In this document: positions 1-4,914 of the stretch, one piece after another
Layout: the number at the start of each line of letters is the position of its first letter
How positions within the stretch are numbered: position 1 is the first letter of the stretch
From: ZC4RG35 sp964388105
GTDB taxonomy: Bacteria; Actinomycetota; Acidimicrobiia; Spongiisociales; ZC4RG35
Direction: 5' to 3'
Assembly (NCBI GenBank): GCA_964388105.1
Contig: CAYLYQ010000079.1
Span: 1-6,702, forward strand
Length of the DNA stretch: 6,702 nucleotides
Made by a program: the position numbers and the translations under genes
The notes under the pieces: model-generated
What the model saw: the letters and a program-made list of their open reading frames with translations, nothing else
Database searches by the model: none
What the model was told of the DNA's origin: nothing

Positions 1-88
1 GTGTCGGAGAGAGGACTCGAACCTCCACGGGGCTATGAACCCCACCAGGTCCTTAGCCTGGCGCGTCTTCCAATTCCGCCACTCCGAC
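1..88 (-). tRNA. tRNA-Leu, anticodon AAG (3' end at window edge)
   Basis: Read on the minus strand from 88 down, the sequence folds as a class II tRNA. The 7-bp acceptor stem is GTCGGAG with CTCCGAC (88-82 with 9-3). The D stem is GCG/CGC. The anticodon stem CCAGG/CCTGG encloses the 7-base loop CTAAGGA. A long variable arm has a GGGG/CCCC stem (extendable by a T-G pair), and the T arm has loop TTCGAGT. Base 2 gives the discriminator A73 and base 1 gives the following C, so whether the full CCA is encoded cannot be seen. The long variable arm, A73 and anticodon AAG identify a leucine tRNA reading CUU, and CUC/CUA if A34 is deaminated to inosine. It starts 6 bases after the secG stop, so it is probably processed from the same transcript. 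An A34 anticodon is unusual for bacterial Leu tRNAs; the stem pairing leaves no other register. Confidence 0.95.
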
Positions 89-94
89 GGGGTG

Positions 95-334
95 TTACGA
101 CAGTACGAACGTGAGGACGAACGTGCTGATCGCGAACAGGATCCCGACAACCACAGTGAGACGGTCCAGGTTCCGCTCCACGATCGTCGACCCGCCCAGG
201 CTGGAGGTGGACATGCCGCCCCCGAACACGTCGGACAGGCCGCCACCCTTCCCCGAGTGCAACAGCACCAGGGCGATCACTGCCAGGGACAGGATCACAT
301 GGAAAACGATGGCGATAGCGGTGAGGAATCTCAT
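95..334 (-). CDS. secG: Preprotein translocase subunit SecG
   Basis: This 79-residue membrane protein is the small auxiliary subunit of the SecYEG channel, which moves unfolded proteins across or into the cytoplasmic membrane with SecA. The sequence shows the two expected transmembrane helices, about residues 3-24 and 58-78. They are joined by the glycine-rich loop carrying HSGKGGGLSDVFGGG and then the STSSLGGST stretch, which is the SecG family signature. Length is normal for the family. The ATG at 334-332 is the only sensible start; no clear Shine-Dalgarno sequence precedes it, and a GC-rich hairpin (347-364) lies 12 bases upstream. The gene follows gpmA after a 79-base gap and ends in TAA 6 bases before a tRNA-Leu gene. 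SecG next to a leucine tRNA is also seen in E. coli (secG-leuU). The placement after pgk-tpiA is typical of Actinobacteria. Confidence 0.95.
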   Translation of the reverse strand: MRFLTAIAIVFHVILSLAVIALVLLHSGKGGGLSDVFGGGMSTSSLGGSTIVERNLDRLTVVVGILFAISTFVLTFVLS

Positions 335-340
335 CTGCGT

Positions 341-373
341 TCAAGACCCGCCGGTGTCGGCGGGCCCAGACAT
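341..373 (-). CDS. Possible 10-codon leader ORF upstream of secG
   Basis: In the gpmA-secG gap the minus strand reads ATG at 373-371 followed by nine sense codons and TGA at 343-341, giving the peptide MSGPADTGGS. The stop lies 6 bases before the secG ATG. Such spacing could allow termination-reinitiation into secG, which itself has no clear ribosome binding site. The ORF contains the whole hairpin at 347-364. Nothing else supports translation: there is no Shine-Dalgarno sequence before its ATG and I recognise no conserved peptide. An ORF this short can easily arise by chance in GC-rich DNA. Confidence 0.15.
   Translation of the reverse strand: MSGPADTGGS
347..364 (-). promoter_or_regulatory. 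GC-rich hairpin in the gpmA-secG gap
   Basis: On the minus strand CCCGCCG is followed by ACAC and then CGGCGGG, a perfect 7-bp, all G/C stem with a 4-base loop. It is followed by TCTTG, which is too short and mixed to be a convincing terminator U-tract. It lies 49 bases after the gpmA stop and 12 bases before the secG ATG. It could attenuate read-through from the glycolytic genes, stabilise the processed 5' end of a secG-tRNA message, or limit ribosome access to secG. A chance inverted repeat in GC-rich DNA is also possible. The remainder of the gap, 365-413, shows no convincing promoter. Confidence 0.35.
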
Positions 374-413
374 GGTACCAGCGTCACCCAACACAAGGGA
401 ACTTGGCTGACGC

Positions 414-1166
414 CTACTCCCGCTTCCCCGCCTGCTTGGCGACGGCCTCTGCAGCCGCGGCAGCGGCCTCGGGATCTCCCAGATAGCGGCTCGAAATCGG
501 CTCCAGCGACTCATCGAGCTCATAGAGGAGGGGGATGCCGGTCGGGATGTTGAGGCCGACGATGTCCTCTTCACTGATGTTGTCGAGATGCTTGACCAGG
601 GCCCGCAGCGAGTTGCCGTGCGCCACGACCAGCACCGTCATGCCGTCCTCCAGCTGCGGCACCAGGACGTCGAACCAATAAGGCAGCATCCGCTCCACCA
701 CATCGGCCAGGCACTCGGTCGCCGGCATCTGGTCGGCCGGCACGTCGGCGTACAGCGGGTCGTGGGACGGGTGGCGCTCGTCGGAAAGCTCCAGTGCGGG
801 CGGGCGGGTGTCGTAGGAACGCCGCCACATGAGGACCTGCTCGTCGCCGTACTTCTCCGCCGTCTCGGCCTTGTTCAGCCCCTGCAGCGCGCCGTAGTGC
901 CGCTCGTTGAGCCGCCAGCTCCGCTGCACCGGCACGTCTTCCCACCCGGCCTCGGCGATGGCGAGGTCCGCGGTCTCGATCGCCCGGCGCAACACCGAGG
1001 TGTGGATCACGTCCGGATCGAGCCCCTCGGCCACCATGAGCCGGCCCGCCTCCCGAGCCTCCGCCTCGCCATTGGCGGTCAGGCCGACATCCGTCCAGCC
1101 GGTGAACCTGTTCTCCAGGTTCCAGGTCGACTCGCCGTGGCGCAGCAGGATGAGGGTGTGCGTCAT
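414..1166 (-). CDS. gpmA: 2,3-bisphosphoglycerate-dependent phosphoglycerate mutase
   Basis: This 250-residue cytosolic enzyme interconverts 3-phosphoglycerate and 2-phosphoglycerate in glycolysis and gluconeogenesis, through a phosphohistidine intermediate primed by 2,3-bisphosphoglycerate. The histidine-phosphatase motif LLRHGESTWN carries R9 and the phosphorylated H10. FTGWTDVGLT, then SVLRRAIETA with R61, LNERHYGALQG with the acid E88, the MWRRSYDTRPP substrate region and VAHGNSLRAL with second catalytic H183 all follow in the expected order. The insert around residues 100-140 and the NIPTGIPLLYELD segment mark the cofactor-dependent GpmA type rather than GpmI. The last about 20 residues form an Ala-rich, charged tail. 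The ATG at 1166-1164 overlaps the tpiA stop as ATGA, and the protein begins directly with MTHTLILLRHG. The frame is open upstream but only as an out-of-frame shadow of tpiA. No Shine-Dalgarno sequence is visible, so coupling to tpiA is likely. Gpm is not a usual member of this cluster. Confidence 0.97.
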   Translation of the reverse strand: MTHTLILLRHGESTWNLENRFTGWTDVGLTANGEAEAREAGRLMVAEGLDPDVIHTSVLRRAIETADLAIAEAGWEDVPVQRSWRLNERHYGALQGLNKAETAEKYGDEQVLMWRRSYDTRPPALELSDERHPSHDPLYADVPADQMPATECLADVVERMLPYWFDVLVPQLEDGMTVLVVAHGNSLRALVKHLDNISEEDIVGLNIPTGIPLLYELDESLEPISSRYLGDPEAAAAAAEAVAKQAGKRE

Positions 1167-1930
1167 CGCCAGTACCGGACGATCGCCGCGAATCCGTCGG
1201 GGTCGAGGGACGCGCCTCCCACCAGGGCCCCGTCGATGTGCCTCTTGGCCATGAAGTCCTTGATGTTCCCCGCGTTCACCGAGCCGCCGTAGAGAACCCG
1301 AACCGCCTCGGCCACGGTGCTGTCGGCGATGCCGCGCACCGTCTCCCGCACCACCTCGGCCATCAGTCCGGCGTCGTCGGGAAGGGCGTTGCGGCCCGTG
1401 CCGATCGCCCACACCGGCTCGTAGGCGACAGCCACTCGCTCCAGGCCGTCCAGCCGGGACAGGGCCGCCCGCAGCTGGGAGACGACCACTTCCTCGGCCC
1501 GGCCCGCCTCGCGCTCGTCGAGGGTCTCCCCGACGCACACGATCGGCGACATGTCCGCCGCCAGCACCGCCCTGGCCTTGCGGTTCACGGTCTCGTCGGA
1601 CTCCCCGAAGAGCTGGCGCCGCTCCGAATGGCCGACGATCACGTAGCTGCAAGCCAGCTTGGCCAGCATCGCCGCCGAGATCTCCCCCGTGTACGCACCC
1701 TCAGACTCCCAATGGACGTTCTGGGCGCCCAGCCTGACCAGGAGGTGGTCCTGTTCGATGACCAGCTGCACCGATCGGAGCGACGTGAACGGTGGCGCCA
1801 CCACCACCTCGGTCCTCTCGTAGTCCTCCGACTCGAGGCGATAGGACAGCTTCTGCACCATCTGGATCGCTTCCAGGTGGTTGGCGTTCATCTTCCAGTT
1901 GCCCACCATCAGGGGCTTGCGATCGGTCAT
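1163..1930 (-). CDS. tpiA: Triosephosphate isomerase
   Basis: This TIM-barrel enzyme of 255 residues interconverts dihydroxyacetone phosphate and glyceraldehyde 3-phosphate in the cytosol. All family landmarks are visible: GNWKMN with N11 and K13, the VIVGHSERR segment with electrophilic H101, the catalytic base E171 in AYEPVWAIGTG followed by the flexible phosphate-gripping loop 6, and the C-terminal phosphate-binding YGGSVN and DGALVGGASL motifs. Loop 6 reads IGTGRNA instead of the commoner IGTGKTA, a change seen in ordinary family variation. The ATG at 1930-1928 is preferred because it forms an ATGA overlap with the pgk stop and has GGAAAG nine bases upstream. An in-frame ATG at 1939 would add three residues but would put GGAAAG directly against the start. 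Its stop overlaps the start of gpmA. Confidence 0.98.
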   Translation of the reverse strand: MTDRKPLMVGNWKMNANHLEAIQMVQKLSYRLESEDYERTEVVVAPPFTSLRSVQLVIEQDHLLVRLGAQNVHWESEGAYTGEISAAMLAKLACSYVIVGHSERRQLFGESDETVNRKARAVLAADMSPIVCVGETLDEREAGRAEEVVVSQLRAALSRLDGLERVAVAYEPVWAIGTGRNALPDDAGLMAEVVRETVRGIADSTVAEAVRVLYGGSVNAGNIKDFMAKRHIDGALVGGASLDPDGFAAIVRYWR

Positions 1931-3066
1931 TGCACCCATCTTTCCAGAACCGCCACGCCGGGCAGAACCCGGCCCTCCAGCAGCTCCAGTCCCGCTCCCC
2001 CGCCCGTGGACACATGAGAAACGGTACTCTCGAGCCCCAGTGCGCGCAGCGCCGCCACCGAGTCACCGCCGCCCACCGCGGTGAACCCACGGCTGCGACC
2101 CATGGCTTCGGCAACCGCCACGGTGCCTCCACGGAACGCATTCCACTCGAAGACCCCCATCGGGCCGTTCCAGAACACGGATGACGCCCCGGCGATCTCG
2201 TCGCCGAACCAGGCCGCCGTCTCCGGGCCGATGTCGAGCCCCATCTGCTCGGGCCCGATCGCCGAGATCCCGACGATGTCGGCCTCGGCATCCTCGGCGA
2301 AACGGTCGCCCACCACCACATCCGTCGGGAGCATCACCTTGCCCGGGTGCTCCTCCATGAGCCGGCCCACGGTCGCCACCATGTCTTCTTCCACCAGTGA
2401 CTTGCCCACCGGCTCACCTTGCGAAGCGAGGAAGGTGAAGCACATGCCGCCGCCGACCAGCATCCGGTCCACCTTCGGCAGCAGATTCTCGATGACGGCG
2501 AGCTTGTCCGACACCTTGGCTCCCCCGAGCACCACGACGTAAGGCCGTTCGGGATCTTCGAGAAAGCGACTCAACGCGCCGATCTCGGCGTCGAGCAGCG
2601 GACCGGCGACGGACCGCAGGATCTCGGCGACGCCAACAGTGGAGGCGTGGGCCCTGTGCACCGATCCGAACGCGTCCTGGACGAAGAGGTCGTGATTGGC
2701 GGCGAGCTGGTTGGCGGTCACGGGGTCGTTCTCGGTCTCCCCCGGCAGGAACCTCGTGTTCTCCAGGACGGTGATGCCACCGGGGACGGGGCTCTCGAAC
2801 GAGACCTTCACATCCGTCAGTTCGGACATCCGGTCCGCCACCGGACGGAGCGAGAAGGCCGGGTCGATCCCTTTGGGCCGGCCCAGATGGCTGCACACCT
2901 CCACCCGGGCGCCGCGGTTCACCAGCTGTTCGAGTGTGGGCAGGGCCGAGATGATGCGGAAGTCGTCCGCAACCAACCCCTCGTCCAGTGGCACGTTGAG
3001 GTCGGAGCGCACCAAGACACTCAGCCCCGCGACATCCACGTCGTCGATCGTCAGATACTTGCGCAT
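1927..3066 (-). CDS. pgk: Phosphoglycerate kinase
   Basis: This 379-residue enzyme transfers the acyl phosphate of 1,3-bisphosphoglycerate to ADP, giving ATP and 3-phosphoglycerate in the cytosol. The N-terminal substrate domain begins with the PGK signature VLVRSDLNVPLDEG (residues 17-30, with D22 and N24), then CSHLGRPKG (58-66), LENTRF (101-106) and AFGSVHRAHAST (132-143). The nucleotide domain shows GGAKVSDK (181-188), VGGGMCFTFL, PTDVVV, WNGPMGVFE (299-307), GGGDSVAAL (332-340) and STGGGAGLELLEG (353-365). Length is slightly below the usual 390-400 residues, with no broken domain. The ATG at 3066 follows the yvcK stop after one base and has GGAG four bases upstream. An upstream in-frame ATG at 3102 would add 12 residues that do not look like PGK and would lie within yvcK. 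Usually gap precedes pgk in this setting; here it does not. Confidence 0.98.
   Translation of the reverse strand: MRKYLTIDDVDVAGLSVLVRSDLNVPLDEGLVADDFRIISALPTLEQLVNRGARVEVCSHLGRPKGIDPAFSLRPVADRMSELTDVKVSFESPVPGGITVLENTRFLPGETENDPVTANQLAANHDLFVQDAFGSVHRAHASTVGVAEILRSVAGPLLDAEIGALSRFLEDPERPYVVVLGGAKVSDKLAVIENLLPKVDRMLVGGGMCFTFLASQGEPVGKSLVEEDMVATVGRLMEEHPGKVMLPTDVVVGDRFAEDAEADIVGISAIGPEQMGLDIGPETAAWFGDEIAGASSVFWNGPMGVFEWNAFRGGTVAVAEAMGRSRGFTAVGGGDSVAALRALGLESTVSHVSTGGGAGLELLEGRVLPGVAVLERWVQ
1940..1945 (-). promoter_or_regulatory. Probable ribosome binding site of tpiA
   Basis: GGAAAG on the minus strand lies nine bases before the ATG at 1930, inside the end of pgk. It decides between two in-frame ATGs: it fits the one at 1930 and abuts the one at 1939 with no spacer. 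Confidence 0.45.
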
Positions 3067-3067
3067 G

Positions 3068-4039
3068 TCACTCCATACCCTTGGCAAGCCGTTCCAAGAC
3101 AACTCCTAGTTTGACCGGGTCGTGGGCAGGCCAATCCGCCGTGGTGTCAGACACGTCCGCCGCCACCACACGCCACCCCAACTCGGCGGCAGCCTCAGGG
3201 TCGACGGTCAGCTGGGTCAGGCCGTCCGGGACATCGACCGGCCCGCTGTTGACCACGACCACGCCAGGCCCTTCGACACCGCAATGCTGGCGAAGCGCAT
3301 CGAGATGCTCGGCACCGGTGAGTCCGAGTGTCTCTCCGTCCTGGGAGACGAGATTGAGCACGAAGACCTTCTGCGCGGCGGACGCCTGTACGGCGGGAGC
3401 GAGCATCTGCACCTTCAGGGCGGAGATGACCGAGGTGTAGAGGCTGCCTGGGCCGAGGACGATTTGGTCGGCGGCGGCCACGGCTTCGAGAGCCGGGCGA
3501 CACGCCGCGGTGTCCGAGGGCTCGATGGTGAGGTCGCTGATGCGGCCGTGCGCCAGCGCGATGTCGAGCTGGCCGACCACCTTCCGGCCGTCCACTGTCG
3601 CCTGCAGGGTCACCGCCCGATCGGCCACGGGAATCACCCTCCCCATCGCACCGAGCAGGTTGCCGGCGCTGAGGACCGCGGTGGAGAAGTCACCGAACAT
3701 GTCGCTCAGAGCGAGCAGGATCAGGTTCCCCAGGGAGTGGTCGTCGATGTCTCCGCCCTCGAACCGGTAGGCGAACAGCTCCGACCACATCGTCGGCTCC
3801 GGGGTCAGGGCGAGGAGGCAGCGCCTGATGTCACCGGGTGGCGGGATCCCCAACTCGGTGAGACGGCCCGAGGAGCCACCGTTGTCGGCCACGGTCACCA
3901 GCGCGGCGATGTCCCGCGCGTAGGTCTGGATCGCCTCGAGGGCCGCCGCCTGTCCGTGACCGCCGCCGATGGCGACGACCGCCGGTCCGGTCGGGTCGAG
4001 AAGGAGGGGGGCTAGGGAAGTCTGGGTTTGGCTGGTCAC
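3068..4039 (-). CDS. yvcK: YvcK/CofD-like gluconeogenesis factor (CuvA homologue)
   Basis: This 323-residue cytosolic protein belongs to the CofD/YvcK superfamily. In Bacillus YvcK is needed for growth on gluconeogenic carbon sources and for normal cell shape, and binds UDP-sugars; the mycobacterial homologue CuvA is linked to cell-wall metabolism. It is regulatory and no reaction is established. Visible motifs are the N-terminal glycine loop AIGGGHGQ (about residues 23-30), VTVADNGGSSGRL (48-60), IPPPGDIRRCLLAL (65-78), HSLGNLILLALSD, and LGPGSLYTSV in the C-terminal half. The commonest form of the second motif is VADDGG; here the second Asp is Asn53, and the next loop is about one residue shorter than in Bacillus. 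The GTG at 4039-4037 overlaps the rapZ stop as GTGA and gives a normal family length; an upstream ATG at 4144 would add 35 residues of low-complexity shadow of rapZ. A weak GGGA lies nine bases upstream. In most Actinobacteria whiA follows; here pgk does. Confidence 0.95.
   Translation of the reverse strand: MTSQTQTSLAPLLLDPTGPAVVAIGGGHGQAAALEAIQTYARDIAALVTVADNGGSSGRLTELGIPPPGDIRRCLLALTPEPTMWSELFAYRFEGGDIDDHSLGNLILLALSDMFGDFSTAVLSAGNLLGAMGRVIPVADRAVTLQATVDGRKVVGQLDIALAHGRISDLTIEPSDTAACRPALEAVAAADQIVLGPGSLYTSVISALKVQMLAPAVQASAAQKVFVLNLVSQDGETLGLTGAEHLDALRQHCGVEGPGVVVVNSGPVDVPDGLTQLTVDPEAAAELGWRVVAADVSDTTADWPAHDPVKLGVVLERLAKGME
3071..3074 (-). promoter_or_regulatory. Ribosome binding site of pgk
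   Basis: GGAG on the minus strand lies four bases before the ATG at 3066 and within the last codons of yvcK. The spacing is short but usable. It supports this start over the in-frame ATG at 3102. Confidence 0.5.
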
Positions 4040-4914
4040 CGATGGATGTCCCGATGCTGCACCGCCGCCCCCACCCCGTGATCTCGCAGACGCGAAGCCA
4101 GTTCCTCGGCAATCGCCACCGAGCGATGGTGCCCGCCGGTGCACCCGATGGCTATTGACAGGTAGGACTTGGCCTCGGCCTCGAACTTGGGGATGAGGAA
4201 CTCGAGCAGGGACTCGACCCTGTCGACGAACTCCCCGGCACCGTCCGAGGCGAGGACGTAGTCGCGCACCGCTTCGTCGGTCCCCACGAGGTCCCTGAGC
4301 TCGTCAACCCAATGCGGGTTGGGCAGGAACCTCACGTCCAACATCAGGTCGGAGTCCCGGGGCGTCCCGTGTTTGAAGCCGAACGACCGGATCGACACTC
4401 GCATCGGCCGTGGCGCCTGGCTCTCGCTGAAGGTGGCGGTGATCCGCTCGCGCAGCTCGTGGATGTTCAGGTTGGAGGTGTCGATGACCACGTCGGCCAT
4501 CTCCCGCAAGGGCCTCGTCATCTCGCGTTCGGCGGTGATCGACTCGGCGATCGTGTCGAGGCCCAGCGGATGAGGCCGGCGATTCTCCTCGTAGCGCTTG
4601 ATGATCACGTCGTCGTCGGCGTCCAAGAACATGATCCGGGTGTGGATGTTGTCCCGCCCGAGGGCGATCAGCGCCTCACGGATCTCGTCAAGCGGCAGGC
4701 CCGACCTGGAGTCGATGACTACCGCGAGGTGCGTGTGCTCTTCGGGAATGTCATGTGCCTTCACCGCCGCCCCGAGCAGCGCCGGCGGCAAGTTGTCGAT
4801 GACGACGTACTCGAGGTCCTCGAGCACCGTGGCGGCGCTGGAGCGGCCGGCACCGGACATGCCGGTGACGATGAGAACGTGGGGCGCGTCGTGCGAAGAG
4901 TCCATGGGGATCAC
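4036..4914 (-). CDS. rapZ: RapZ/YvcJ family nucleotide-binding protein
   Basis: This 292-residue P-loop protein is the homologue of E. coli RapZ, an RNA-binding adaptor that controls glucosamine-6-phosphate synthase through small RNAs, and of Bacillus YvcJ, an ATP/GTP hydrolase. Its target in Actinobacteria is not established. The N-terminal kinase-like domain has the Walker A GMSGAGRS (18-25), the following LEDLEYVVIDNLP (31-43), VVIDSRSG (65-72) and FLDADDDVIIKRYEENRRPHPL. The C-terminal domain has SFGFKHGTP (177-185), DVRFLPNPHW (193-202) and IGCTGGHHRS (256-265). Arg replaces Lys in Walker A, as I recall from other actinobacterial members. The GTG at 4914 overlaps the uvrC stop as GTGA, the same junction type as at yvcK; the ATG at 4905 would give 289 residues and cannot be excluded, because neither has a clear ribosome binding site. 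Co-location with yvcK is widespread in bacteria. Confidence 0.95.
   Translation of the reverse strand: MIPMDSSHDAPHVLIVTGMSGAGRSSAATVLEDLEYVVIDNLPPALLGAAVKAHDIPEEHTHLAVVIDSRSGLPLDEIREALIALGRDNIHTRIMFLDADDDVIIKRYEENRRPHPLGLDTIAESITAEREMTRPLREMADVVIDTSNLNIHELRERITATFSESQAPRPMRVSIRSFGFKHGTPRDSDLMLDVRFLPNPHWVDELRDLVGTDEAVRDYVLASDGAGEFVDRVESLLEFLIPKFEAEAKSYLSIAIGCTGGHHRSVAIAEELASRLRDHGVGAAVQHRDIHR

Noticed and set aside
33..344. Minus-strand 103-codon frame overlapping secG and the tRNA
   Set aside because: It is a different frame of secG that runs into the tRNA gene. SecG itself is convincing and the alternative product resembles nothing I know.
347..364. Rho-independent terminator after gpmA
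   Set aside because: The stem is perfect, but the following TCTTG is not a U-tract, so I kept it only as a hairpin of unknown role.
372..395. Promoter for secG with TACCAT (377-372) as the -10 box
   Set aside because: TACCAT fits a loose TANNNT pattern, but no good -35 box lies at 16-18 bases: TTGTGT is 13 bases away, and TTCCCT at 18 bases is a poor match. Not strong enough to annotate.
1167..1652. N-terminal extension of gpmA by 162 codons
   Set aside because: The extension is an out-of-frame reading of tpiA, rich in Arg and Gly, and phosphoglycerate mutases start at the LLRHG segment as in the 250-residue form.
1238..2017. Plus-strand open frame of 259 codons antisense to tpiA and the end of pgk
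   Set aside because: The opposite strand encodes TPI with all catalytic residues. The plus-strand product has His/Arg-rich composition typical of shadow frames.
3122..4015. Long plus-strand open frame of 297 codons antisense to yvcK
   Set aside because: Its translation is Arg/His/Gly-rich low-complexity sequence without a recognisable domain, and it lies fully opposite a clear YvcK. Long antisense frames are expected in GC-rich genes.
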